Below are positions 45,645 to 54,036 of a DNA stretch of 64,000 nucleotides, one piece after another. A program made the translations under genes and the position numbers. This DNA comes from JACKIC01 sp964543795 (GTDB taxonomy: Bacteria; Planctomycetota; UBA1135; UBA2386), in the NCBI GenBank assembly GCA_964543795.1, contig CAZIZN010000010.1, forward strand, positions 62,001-126,000, in the 5' to 3' direction. The notes below the pieces were generated by a model that saw only the letters and a list, made by a program, of their open reading frames with translations, was not told where the DNA came from and ran no database searches. The stretch's first letter is position 1; each line of letters starts with the position of its first letter.

Positions 45645-47036
45645 ATGCCTCGCACTCACGCAGCCAAGCTGGTGAGCTCGTCGATCGACCAAGCCTGCAT
45701 CGCTCTCGCACTCGGCGCAGCAGGCTTGTGGTCGACGGTGCTCCGGCCCACCGCCACCGGCGGCTCGGAGCCCGCCTGGGCCGCCATCGCGGCGCACCAC
45801 GCGGTGTTCGCGATCGGCTGGTACCTGGCCTCGGTGCGCTTCGGCCTCTACCAGGTGCCCGTGCTGCGAAACCGCCGGCAGGCGCTGCGGGTGTTGCTCG
45901 AGGCGTGGATCGTCACCTGGGGCGTCGCGGGGCTCGTCGCCTACACCGCACTGCCGCCGCAGCCCGTCGATCTGTGGTTGGCGCTGGTGTTCGGCCTCGG
46001 CGGCATGGCGACCGTCCGGATGCTCCTTTCCGGCACCGCTCTGGCCGCCGGTCCCGGCCGCCCCCGCACGCTCGTGCTGGGTGCGTGCCCCATGGCGCGC
46101 GCGCTCAGCATGGGGCAAGGCGCGAAGTCGAGCATGGACCTGCTCGGTTTCGTGCCGTTCCGCGGCGAGGACCCGGCCGAGATGCCCCATCTGCGGTCGC
46201 TCGGCAGCTTCGAGGATCTGCGCGAGATCGTTCGCCAGGAGCGGCCCGAACTCGTGCTGATCGCACCGGCGGACTCGGTGTGCGCCGCCGACGTCGGAGT
46301 CGTGTTCCGCACCTGCGACCGACTCGGCATCGGGATCCACTACTTCCCGAGCTTCCTGCAGGTCGATCGCATGGAGGTCGGCATGGCCTGGACCGCCGAT
46401 CTGCTCGGGCTCGCGCTGCGCACCCCCTACAACCGCTCGCCGTCGCGGATCGCCAAGCGAGCGATCGACTTCCTCGGCGCGGCCATGGGCATCGCCCTGC
46501 TGTTGCCCGTGTTCCTCGTCTGCATGCTTGCCGTGCGGCTCACGAGCCGCGGCCCGATCTTCTACCGCCAGACGCGGGTCGGTCAGAACGGCGAGCCGTT
46601 CACGTGCTTCAAGTTCCGCACGATGCGGGTCGGGGCGCACGCGGACCGTGAGAAGCTGCGCGCGGCGAGCATCCAGGACGGCCCGGCGTTCAAGATCCCG
46701 AACGACCCGCGCATCACGCCGGTCGGTCGCCTGCTGCGCAAGTTCAGCCTCGATGAACTGCCGCAGCTCTTCAACGTGCTGATCGGCGACATGAGCCTGG
46801 TCGGCCCCCGCCCGCCGATCCCTTCGGAGGTCGAGCAGTACGCGTGGTGGCAGCGGCGCCGCATCATGGTCAAACCGGGCCTGACCTGCATCTGGCAGGT
46901 GTGGGGCCGCAACCGCGTGTCCTTCAAGCGCTGGGTCGAGATGGACATCTACTACATCGACAACTGGTCGCTGTGGATGGACATCAAGCTGATCCTGCAC
47001 ACGGTCCGAGTCGTGCTGCGCGGCACGGGCATGTGA
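45645..47036 (+). CDS. Polyprenyl glycosylphosphotransferase (exopolysaccharide initiation)
   Basis: A 463-aa inner-membrane protein. Four N-terminal hydrophobic segments (~10-135) are followed by a nucleotide-binding-like domain (TLVLGACPMARALSMGQGAK). A further membrane segment leads into the bacterial sugar transferase domain: KRAIDFLGAAMGIALLLPVF, GPIFYRQTRVGQNGEPFTCF, RKFSLDELPQLFNVLIGDMS and LVGPRPPIPSEVEQY. It transfers a sugar-1-phosphate to undecaprenyl phosphate, starting a surface polysaccharide. No other glycan genes adjoin it. ATG 45645 is the first Met after a 290-bp divergent intergenic region, which is somewhat less GC-rich in places and should hold its promoter. Confidence 0.88.
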   Translation: MPRTHAAKLVSSSIDQACIALALGAAGLWSTVLRPTATGGSEPAWAAIAAHHAVFAIGWYLASVRFGLYQVPVLRNRRQALRVLLEAWIVTWGVAGLVAYTALPPQPVDLWLALVFGLGGMATVRMLLSGTALAAGPGRPRTLVLGACPMARALSMGQGAKSSMDLLGFVPFRGEDPAEMPHLRSLGSFEDLREIVRQERPELVLIAPADSVCAADVGVVFRTCDRLGIGIHYFPSFLQVDRMEVGMAWTADLLGLALRTPYNRSPSRIAKRAIDFLGAAMGIALLLPVFLVCMLAVRLTSRGPIFYRQTRVGQNGEPFTCFKFRTMRVGAHADREKLRAASIQDGPAFKIPNDPRITPVGRLLRKFSLDELPQLFNVLIGDMSLVGPRPPIPSEVEQYAWWQRRRIMVKPGLTCIWQVWGRNRVSFKRWVEMDIYYIDNWSLWMDIKLILHTVRVVLRGTGM

Positions 47037-47066
47037 TCCGCGGCGCGCGCGGCTGCGGCGATCGGT

Positions 47067-48404
47067 TCATCCGCGGCGACCGCACGCGGCTTCGATGTCG
47101 CGGATCGATTTCGGCGCCGCCGCGGTGAGGACCTCGGGACCCTTCGCGGTGATCAGCACGTCGTCCTCGATGCGGACGCCGATGCCGCGCAGGAGGCTGG
47201 GCACGCGCCGGTCGCGAGCACCGAAGTAGAGCCCCGGCTCCACCGTGAGCACGGCTCCCTCGGGGAGCGGTTCGGGCCGTCCCGCGGCACTCTCGTAGGC
47301 GCCCACGTCGTGCACGTCGCGACCGAGCCAGTGGCTCGTGCCGTGCATGTAGAACGGACGGTAGGCGCCCTTGGCGAGCAGCGCGTCCACGCGGCCTCGC
47401 AGCACACCGAGTTCGACGAGTCCCTTCGTCAGCTGGCGCAAGCAGACGCGGTGCGCGGCATCCCAGCGCGCGCCGGCACGGCACGCCCGGATGCCTGCGA
47501 GCTGGGCACGCAGTACGACCCCGTAGACCGCGGCCTGGGGCTCGGTGAAGCACCCGGTCACCGGGAACGTGCGGGTCACGTCGGCCGTGAGACCGCCGAC
47601 CTCGGCGCCCGCATCGATCAGCAGCAGGTCGCCCGCGCGCATGCGCCGGTCGTTGTCGTGGTAGTGCAGCACGCAGGCGTTGGGACCGCTCGCCACGATC
47701 GACGGGTAGCCGTTGCGCGGACTGCCGTGGCGCCGGAACTCCGCTTCGAGCACGGCCTGCACCTCGAACTCGCACCGGCCGGGCGCCGCCGCCGCCATGG
47801 CAGTGCGGTGACCGGCCACGGTCGCTGCCGCCGCCCGGCGCAGCAACTCGATCTCGGCGGCGTCCTTGCGCAGCCGCAGCTCGGCGAGCGCCGGAAAGGG
47901 ATCCGCGATCGCCGGATGTGCCGGCGGCTGGCGTCGCCGACGCACACGCGCGACCTGTGCGCAGGCGGCCAGGAGCCGCGCATCGAACGCAGGGTCGGCA
48001 CCGAGCCGGTGGAAGATCCGGCGGTGCGGCGCGAGCAGCGCCGGCAGGTCGGCCCACAGGCGATCACCGCTGCGCGCCTCGTCGACGCCGAACCTGCGGC
48101 GAGCGCCCGCCACGCCGTGCCGCCTGCCGTCCCAGATCTCCCGCGAGGGATCCCGCGGCCGCACGAACAGCACGCTGCGATGCGCCCGTGCACCGGTGCG
48201 CCACGCCAGCAGCACCGCCTCGGGCTCGGGGAACCCGGTCAGGTAATGGAAGTCGCTCCCGGGACGGAACTCGTGATGGACGTCGCCGTTCCGCACGGTC
48301 TCGGCGGCAGTCGGCAGGATCAGCATGCCGTCGCCGAGCCGATCGAGCAGGCGCTGGCGTCGCGCGGCGTGGAGGACGGGATCGGGCAGCGAGTCGCGGC
48401 TCAC
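47067..48404 (-). CDS. Xaa-Pro aminopeptidase-like M24 peptidase
   Basis: A 445-aa cytoplasmic metallopeptidase of the PepP type. The N-terminal domain (~1-165) opens DPVLHAARRQRLLDRLGDGM. The pita-bread catalytic domain holds all five metal ligands: Asp in LLLIDAGAEVGG, Asp in LTADVTRTFPVTG, His in YMHGTSHWLGRDVHDVG, Glu in VLTVEPGLYFG and Glu in GVRIEDDVLIT. It removes N-terminal residues that precede proline. The start is GTG at 48404. It is convergent with the glycosylphosphotransferase and co-directional with the REC-CheX gene 32 bp upstream. Confidence 0.9.
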   Translation of the reverse strand: MSRDSLPDPVLHAARRQRLLDRLGDGMLILPTAAETVRNGDVHHEFRPGSDFHYLTGFPEPEAVLLAWRTGARAHRSVLFVRPRDPSREIWDGRRHGVAGARRRFGVDEARSGDRLWADLPALLAPHRRIFHRLGADPAFDARLLAACAQVARVRRRRQPPAHPAIADPFPALAELRLRKDAAEIELLRRAAAATVAGHRTAMAAAAPGRCEFEVQAVLEAEFRRHGSPRNGYPSIVASGPNACVLHYHDNDRRMRAGDLLLIDAGAEVGGLTADVTRTFPVTGCFTEPQAAVYGVVLRAQLAGIRACRAGARWDAAHRVCLRQLTKGLVELGVLRGRVDALLAKGAYRPFYMHGTSHWLGRDVHDVGAYESAAGRPEPLPEGAVLTVEPGLYFGARDRRVPSLLRGIGVRIEDDVLITAKGPEVLTAAAPKSIRDIEAACGRRG

Positions 48405-48436
48405 GTTGCGGAGTCTGCCCGATACGGGCCCCCGGT

Positions 48437-49351
48437 TCACTCCTGCCGTGCCGCGCCGACGATGGCCTGCTGCACGCCGGTGCCGCCGGCCTTCTTCGTC
48501 ACCATCAGGAACTCGACCGAGAACTCGAGGTCGCCGGTGCGGAAGGGCACCAGGAAGCAGAGATCCTCCGAGACGGAACGGCGCTGCAGGTCCTCGCCGA
48601 CGTAGACGCTCGGCACCGAGATGTCGAACAGCGGCGTCTTCTGGAACAGCGAGGTCTTGATGCTGCCGCCGACCATGTTGGTCAGTTCGCCGATCGCGTC
48701 GATGAGATCGCCGTCGGCGAGTTCCTCGGCGTCGTCGAGCATCAACATCGCGGCGGCCGCCTGCCGGGCCAGCGACTTGGGCATGAACACCGAGATCGAA
48801 CCGGTCAGGAACCCCGCGACGCCGATGCTGCCGATCACCTCGGCCTTGCGCATCTGCGACTTCTCGATCGAGACCTCGCCGGCCACGACCTTGAGGTTCA
48901 TCATCGTGCGGAAGACCTCGGTGGTGGCCTTGACGATGCAGTTGCCCATGTCGCTGTCGAGGGCGTGCGTCGGCTGGCTGACCCGGTAGTCCTCGATCAG
49001 CTTCTCGATGGCGCCGAGCAGCATGCTCGTGCCGCCGGATTTCGCGAGCACGATGTCCGCTCCCGCCTCGCGACAGAGCTTCGCCGTCCGTTCGTCCTGC
49101 ATCGCGGTGAAGACGACGATCGGCAACGACTTGCTGCTCTTCTTCGCGCGGAAGGTCTGGATCACCTCGAGGCCGTCCTTGTCGCGCAGGACGTAGTCCG
49201 TGAAGATCAGGTCGACGTCGTTGCGGATGAACGCTTCGTATGCGTCCATCACGCCGGACACGGCGATGACGCGATAGCCGGCGTTCTCGAAGTGGCTCGA
49301 GAGGACCTTCGTGAGAGTCGCGGAGTCGTTGACCAGCAGGATCGTGTCCAA
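48437..49351 (-). CDS. Response-receiver (REC) domain fused to CheX-type phosphatase domain
   Basis: A 304-aa cytoplasmic protein. The receiver domain (1-125) has VNDSATLTKV, phosphoacceptor Asp52 in IFTDYVLRDKDGL, VVFTAMQDE and a Lys in IVLAKSGGTS. Residues ~150-300 are CheX/CheC-like: TTEVFRTMMNLKVVAGEV, the catalytic-type helix LIDAIGELTNMVGGSIKTSL (Glu and Asn), and a final strand pair EFSVEFLMV. CheX removes phosphate from CheY-like proteins. The fusion suggests a protein that is phosphorylated and also dephosphorylates a partner or itself. No chemotaxis genes are nearby. Confidence 0.85.
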   Translation of the reverse strand: MDTILLVNDSATLTKVLSSHFENAGYRVIAVSGVMDAYEAFIRNDVDLIFTDYVLRDKDGLEVIQTFRAKKSSKSLPIVVFTAMQDERTAKLCREAGADIVLAKSGGTSMLLGAIEKLIEDYRVSQPTHALDSDMGNCIVKATTEVFRTMMNLKVVAGEVSIEKSQMRKAEVIGSIGVAGFLTGSISVFMPKSLARQAAAAMLMLDDAEELADGDLIDAIGELTNMVGGSIKTSLFQKTPLFDISVPSVYVGEDLQRRSVSEDLCFLVPFRTGDLEFSVEFLMVTKKAGGTGVQQAIVGAARQE

Positions 49352-49437
49352 GTGTTTCCCCAGGGCTCCCGTTCACGGCCTCATCGACCCCGGGCGCGAG
49401 GACACTTGAACCCCGCGGCGGCCCGCCCTTCCCCGGC

Positions 49438-49887
49438 TCACTGGAACGGAACTTCGACGAACACGTCCGGCACTTCCCAGGTCAACGGAACCTCGACGAA
49501 GACCGGCGTGAAGCCCACCGCATCGACCTCGAGAACGACGGTCGCCTGATCCTCGCTCGTCAGGGGGCTCAGCACGGCGCGACCCGCATAGTCCGTCAGG
49601 AAACCGACCCCGGCGCGCGCCAGCAGGTACTCGTCGAGCAGCACCCTCCCGGTGGCGTCGGTGAGGTACCAGTCGACGTAGGGGCTGACGCAGGTGCAAC
49701 CGGACCACTCCTGATCGGCCTCGACGATCCGCACCGAGACGTTCTCCCAGACGAGGTTGGTCACCGGGTCGTAGACCTCGACGAGGATCGACACGAGCCG
49801 CGGGTCGGGCGGCGGACTGTAGTCGTCGTCGTCGTCGCAGCAGCACCCGGCGAGGACCGACACGAAGGGGAGGAGCAGATGTCGCAT
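49438..49887 (-). CDS. Small lipoprotein with poly-Asp after the lipidated cysteine
   Basis: A 149-aa lipoprotein. The signal is MRHLLLPFVSVLAGC and the mature end is Cys-Cys-Cys-Asp5-Tyr-Ser-Pro3, an acidic stretch just after the cysteine cluster. The remainder is beta-rich with an immunoglobulin/carboxypeptidase-regulatory feel (ILVEVYDPVTNLVWENVSVR, ATGRVLLDEYLLARAG, VVLEVDAVGFTPVFVEVPL). The family is unknown. The acid run resembles that of the OmcA-like lipoprotein at the right end of the window. Its start lies opposite the upstream region of the M3 peptidase gene. Confidence 0.65.
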   Translation of the reverse strand: MRHLLLPFVSVLAGCCCDDDDDYSPPPDPRLVSILVEVYDPVTNLVWENVSVRIVEADQEWSGCTCVSPYVDWYLTDATGRVLLDEYLLARAGVGFLTDYAGRAVLSPLTSEDQATVVLEVDAVGFTPVFVEVPLTWEVPDVFVEVPFQ

Positions 49888-50151
49888 GAGCAGGCGTCCG
49901 TGCACAGGGAAGGAGCGTCGAGCCGGACCTCGAGCCCGCCGGGGAGCAAGGGCCGTACCGGAGGAAGAAGGTACCTCGCAGCCGGTGCCGTGGGCGGTCG
50001 GAGCGCATCCCTCCGATCGGGTGTCCCGCGAACGCAGCAGGAGCGTCCTCGGCGAAGAGCGCAGTCTGCGCGACACCGTGTCGCCGCCGTTCCCCCGACC
50101 CGCGCGGTCCGATACGTTCGTCGGCCTGATCCGGTCGCCGCACTCCGACGA

Positions 50152-50160
50152 AGGAAAGGA
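50152..50160 (+). promoter_or_regulatory. Shine-Dalgarno site supporting a TTG start for the M3 peptidase
   Basis: AGGAAAGGA ends seven bases before TTG 50168. It supports that start over any codon in the long upstream open frame, whose translated sequence is Arg/Pro/Ser-rich and unlike the family. Confidence 0.6.
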
Positions 50161-50167
50161 CCCAGTC

Positions 50168-51877
50168 TTGCCCATCACCTTGCCCGAGCCCGTCTGGCGT
50201 TTCGTTCCCGCGCAACTGGATGCGGGATCCCTTGCCGACCTCGAACCGCTGTTCGACACGCTGACCTCACGGCCGCTGCAGACGGCGCCCGAACTCGAAC
50301 GGTGGCTCGCCGACGAGAGCGAGCTGCTGGCGCGCATCCACGCCGAAGTGGCGCGCCGCTACGTGCGCATGACCCGCTTCACGGACGATGCGGACGCCAA
50401 GCGCGCCTACCTGCACCTCGAGCAGGAGGTCCTGCCGAGGATCAAGATCCTCGCCGACCGGCTCGATCGCAAGTTCCTCGAGTCCGCCGCGCTCGGCGCG
50501 CTCGACCCCGATCGCTACGAGGTCCTGATCCGCAGCCGGCGCACGAAGGTCGAGATCTTCCGGGCCGAGAACACCGAGCTGCAGCGGCAGGAGGCGGAAC
50601 TGCAGACCCGCCACCAGGCCGTCATGGGCGCGATCACGGTCGAGTTCGAAGGCGAGACCAGGACCCTGCAGCAGCTCGGTCCGTTCTACGAGAGCCAGGA
50701 TCGCGCCCTGCGGGAACGTGCGTTCCGCGCCTCGCTCGAAGCTCGCCGCCTGCGCTGGCCCGAGCTCGAGGAGATCTTCGGCAAGCTCGTGGCGCTGCGC
50801 ACGCAGATCGCCCGCAACGCGGGGTTCACGACCTACACGCCCTACCGGTTCCGCGAGCTGGGTCGCTACGACTACACCGAGTCGGACTGCCGTCTCGTCC
50901 ACGACGCCATCGCCCAGTGCGTGGTCCCGGCAGTGCGCTCGCTGGATCGGGAACGCGCCGCGCGACTCGGCGTGACGCGGTTGCGACCGTGGGATCTCGA
51001 GGTCGATCCCGAGGGGCGGCCGGCGCTGCGCCCGTTCGCGACGCAGGCCGAACTCGTGGCGATCTGCCGCGCCGTGTTCGCCGCGGTGGATCCGCGCTTC
51101 GCCGCGGAGTTCGACGTGCTGTCCGAACGCGACCTGCTCGACCTCATGAGCCGGCCCGGGAAGGCGCCCGGGGGCTACCAGTACCAGCTCGAGGACGAGC
51201 GGGTGCCGTTCGTGTTCGCCAACGGCGTCGGCTTGCACCACGACGTCCAGACGCTGCTGCACGAGGGCGGCCACGCGTTCCACTCGCTGCTGTGCCGGCA
51301 CTTCGACCTGCTCGCCTACCGCGACTACCCGATCGAGATGGCCGAGACCGCCAGCATGTCGATGGAGCTGCTCGGCCTCGAGCATCTGGCCGCGGCCTAC
51401 CCGCAGGAAGACGCGAACCGCGCCTATCGCAAGCACCTCGAGAGCGTGCTGCGCACGCTGTGCTGGATCGCGTCGATCGACGCCATCCAGCTCTGGGTCT
51501 ACGGCAATCCGAAGCACTCGACCGACGAACGTCGCACCGCGTGGCTCGACATCCGGCGCCGCTTCGGCGGCGACATCGACTGGAGCGGCTTCGAGGACGC
51601 GCTCGCGATGCAGTGGATCAACCAGGGCCACCTGTTCGGCAGCCCGCTCTACTACATCGAGTACGCGATCGCGCAGCTGGCGGCGCTGCAGGTCTGGTCC
51701 AACTACCGGCGCGACCCCGCGCCGGCGATCGAAGCCTACCGGCGGGCGCTGTCGCTCGGCGGCAGCAGACGCCTGCCCGAGCTCTTCGCCGCGGCCGGTG
51801 TCGAGTTCGACCTGTCCCCCAAGATGGTGCGCCGACTCGTCGACGACGTCGTCGCACAGCTCGCGCAGCGCGGCTGA
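50168..51877 (+). CDS. M3 family oligoendopeptidase
   Basis: A 569-aa zinc peptidase of the PepF/M3 family, normal length. The zinc motif is HEGGH in VQTLLHEGGHAFHSLLCRH, with the third ligand Glu in YPIEMAETASMSMELLG. Other landmarks are PFYESQDRALRERAFRASLE, RNAGFTTYTPYRFRELGRYD and INQGHLFGSPLYYIEYAIAQ. It cleaves medium-length peptides in the cytoplasm. The start is inferred as TTG at 50168. It is convergent with the radical SAM gene, only four bases apart. Confidence 0.9.
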   Translation: MPITLPEPVWRFVPAQLDAGSLADLEPLFDTLTSRPLQTAPELERWLADESELLARIHAEVARRYVRMTRFTDDADAKRAYLHLEQEVLPRIKILADRLDRKFLESAALGALDPDRYEVLIRSRRTKVEIFRAENTELQRQEAELQTRHQAVMGAITVEFEGETRTLQQLGPFYESQDRALRERAFRASLEARRLRWPELEEIFGKLVALRTQIARNAGFTTYTPYRFRELGRYDYTESDCRLVHDAIAQCVVPAVRSLDRERAARLGVTRLRPWDLEVDPEGRPALRPFATQAELVAICRAVFAAVDPRFAAEFDVLSERDLLDLMSRPGKAPGGYQYQLEDERVPFVFANGVGLHHDVQTLLHEGGHAFHSLLCRHFDLLAYRDYPIEMAETASMSMELLGLEHLAAAYPQEDANRAYRKHLESVLRTLCWIASIDAIQLWVYGNPKHSTDERRTAWLDIRRRFGGDIDWSGFEDALAMQWINQGHLFGSPLYYIEYAIAQLAALQVWSNYRRDPAPAIEAYRRALSLGGSRRLPELFAAAGVEFDLSPKMVRRLVDDVVAQLAQRG

Positions 51878-51881
51878 ACCG

Positions 51882-53072
51882 CTACTCCGTCGCTCCGGCG
51901 CCGTGCCGGCGCCGGACCTTCGCGCGGTGGCTGAACGACGCCTTGACGTCGGGCCGCCCCATGTTGGCGACCGAGCAGTTGGCGCAGACGTCGCGCAGCT
52001 GCATGTGGTAGAGCTGGCGGCGCAGCTCGCGGTACTTCGGCCCGGTCCAGATCTCGCGGAACGTCTGCGTCTTGAAGTCGCCGAACGTCGTGAACTCGAA
52101 CCAACAGCCGCACGGGAACACCGTGCCGTCCGGGTTCACGTGGATGTAGTACCAGGGGAAGTAGCAGGGCCGGTTGTGGAACTTGCGGTTCTCGCCCGCC
52201 TTGAGCAGGAACTCGCGGTTCTTGTGGTTCAGGTAGCCGACGATCTCGGGCGAGTCCGCCAACGCGTCGAGATCCGCCTCCGGCGCGAGCAGGGCCACGC
52301 CGCCGCCTTCGTCGCTGCGCGTCTGGTCGACGACGGGCCCCGCGGCGGCGAGGTTCTCGCCGATCGGGATCGGCATCATCACCTTCATGCCGACCTCGTC
52401 GGCGACGCGGCGCGCCTCCGCCATGGTCTCGTTGCAGAGCTTCGGGTCGTTCATCAGCGACTCGTCCTCGATACCGAGCCCGCCCATCACGGCCATGTGC
52501 ACGAAGTTCATGAACTCCACGCCGCGGTCGCGGAAGAAGCGGATCATCTGCGGCACCTCGCGGATGTTGCTGCGCATCAGCACGCAGGTGACGCTGAGCT
52601 TGGGCAGCTTGGAGGCGTGCAGACGCTTGCGCTCGTTGATCAGGTCGAAGCGGCGCAGGAAAGGCTCCCACTTCGCGGGCTTGCGGATCTTCTCGAAGGT
52701 CTCCTTGGTGGCCCCGTCGCAGCTGACCGTCAGCAGCGGCATCTGCACCTCGATGACCTTGTCCATGATCGCCTCGGTCATGGACAGCGCGTTGGTGCTG
52801 AAGTGGAAGTTGGGCACGCCGTGCTCGCGGCACAGTTCGAGCGCACGCGGCAGGTCCGGCGCCATCAACGGCTCCGCGCTCGACGACAGCACGACGTCGT
52901 GCGCGCGCGGGAACAGCTCGTTCGCGACCTTCTCGAGCAGCTCACCGCCCATCGTCACCGGACTCTCCTTGAACTCCGGGTGCGCGAAGTGGCACATGAT
53001 GCAGCGCAGCTGGCAGCGCGTGACCATGTCGATCTTGACGCGGAGGAAACGGCGTTCGCGGATTACGGGCAT
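51882..53072 (-). CDS. Radical SAM protein with SPASM-type C-terminal domain
   Basis: A 396-aa enzyme. The radical SAM cluster motif is CxxxCxxC at Cys20, Cys24 and Cys27 (TRCQLRCIMCHFAHPEF). Barrel strands include VVLSSSAEPLMAPDLP, NFHFSTNALSMTE and LTVSCDGATKETF. The C-terminal part has CYFPWYYIHVNPDGTVFPCG followed by a late CANC, as in SPASM domains holding auxiliary iron-sulfur clusters. Such enzymes modify peptides or small metabolites; no candidate precursor peptide is beside it. The start at 53072 puts the cluster near the N terminus; a TTG at 53132 is an alternative. Confidence 0.85.
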   Translation of the reverse strand: MPVIRERRFLRVKIDMVTRCQLRCIMCHFAHPEFKESPVTMGGELLEKVANELFPRAHDVVLSSSAEPLMAPDLPRALELCREHGVPNFHFSTNALSMTEAIMDKVIEVQMPLLTVSCDGATKETFEKIRKPAKWEPFLRRFDLINERKRLHASKLPKLSVTCVLMRSNIREVPQMIRFFRDRGVEFMNFVHMAVMGGLGIEDESLMNDPKLCNETMAEARRVADEVGMKVMMPIPIGENLAAAGPVVDQTRSDEGGGVALLAPEADLDALADSPEIVGYLNHKNREFLLKAGENRKFHNRPCYFPWYYIHVNPDGTVFPCGCWFEFTTFGDFKTQTFREIWTGPKYRELRRQLYHMQLRDVCANCSVANMGRPDVKASFSHRAKVRRRHGAGATE

Positions 53073-53145
53073 TCGGGCTGGGTTCGCGCGGTGCGCGGCG
53101 AAGGAGGGTACCACATCGGCGGGCTCCGCCAACGACCTCCTCGGA

Positions 53146-53973
53146 TCAGGTGCTCGCCCCTTGCTGTCGACGGTACCACGCCAGCAGTTCCTCGACGAGC
53201 TTCATCGCCTTGCCGTGGAAGTGGTTGTTGGCGACGACGAGCGTCTCCGCGCTCTGCGCGGCGATGCGGTCGATGCGCCGCTCGATCTGCTCGACCTCGG
53301 CGGGACCGTACTCCCAGTCGTAGACCCGGTCGCGCGGCGCATCCTTCTCGAACCATGCGGCGTTGCGCCCGTGCAACCGCAGGTAGGCGCAGCCCCCGGC
53401 CAGCACGCCCGAATGGTCGCGGCCGTAGCCGGACGCTGCCCCCGGATAGTCCAGATCGAGCACGCCGACGCCCAGCCGCGCCGCCGCGTCGAGCGCGGGT
53501 TGCGCGTTCCAACTGCGGTTCCGCACCTCGACGAACAGGCGCGCGTGCGGGGCGAAGGCGACGGCGAGGCGCTCGAGCAACGCGAACGAGCGGGCCGAGG
53601 CGTCGAGCGTGTGGTCGAACTGCGCCAGCAGCCCCCGGCAGCGTCCGCTCGCGAAGAGCGGCGCGAACCCCTCCAGCACGGTCGCCACGAACCCCTCGTC
53701 GAACCGCCGCTCGTGCGTGAACTCGCGGGGCAGCTTGGCCGTGAACAGGGTGCCGAGGTCGGCCGTGCGCTCGACCCAGCCCGCACAGGTCCGCGCCGAC
53801 GGCGGCCGGTAGAAGGTGGTGTTGATCTCGATCAGGTCGACGCGCTGCGCCACCGCCCGCAGGGTGTCCTTGCAGTTGCGCGGGTAGACGACGTCCTTCC
53901 AGTCCTCGTAGGACCAGCCGGCGACGCCGAAGCGCACGGGCGGTGTCGCGGGACGTCGAGGGCCGTCGTCCAT
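53146..53973 (-). CDS. DUF72 (YecE-like) TIM-barrel protein
   Basis: A 275-aa protein with the DUF72 signature. The N terminus is RFGVAGWSYEDWKDVVYPRN, followed by DLIEINTTFYRPPSARTCAG, FTAKLPREFTHERRF, FVEVRNRSWN and, at the end, VVANNHFHGKAMKLVEELL. DUF72 proteins adopt a TIM barrel; their reaction has not been settled. The gene is co-directional with the radical SAM gene (73-bp gap) and with rarA upstream. Confidence 0.88.
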   Translation of the reverse strand: MDDGPRRPATPPVRFGVAGWSYEDWKDVVYPRNCKDTLRAVAQRVDLIEINTTFYRPPSARTCAGWVERTADLGTLFTAKLPREFTHERRFDEGFVATVLEGFAPLFASGRCRGLLAQFDHTLDASARSFALLERLAVAFAPHARLFVEVRNRSWNAQPALDAAARLGVGVLDLDYPGAASGYGRDHSGVLAGGCAYLRLHGRNAAWFEKDAPRDRVYDWEYGPAEVEQIERRIDRIAAQSAETLVVANNHFHGKAMKLVEELLAWYRRQQGAST

Positions 53974-54036
53974 GGTCCTGGAGCCTATTCCCCAGCCGCC
54001 GGGCGCGCGACCGCCGAGAACGAAGGCGCGAGGCCC

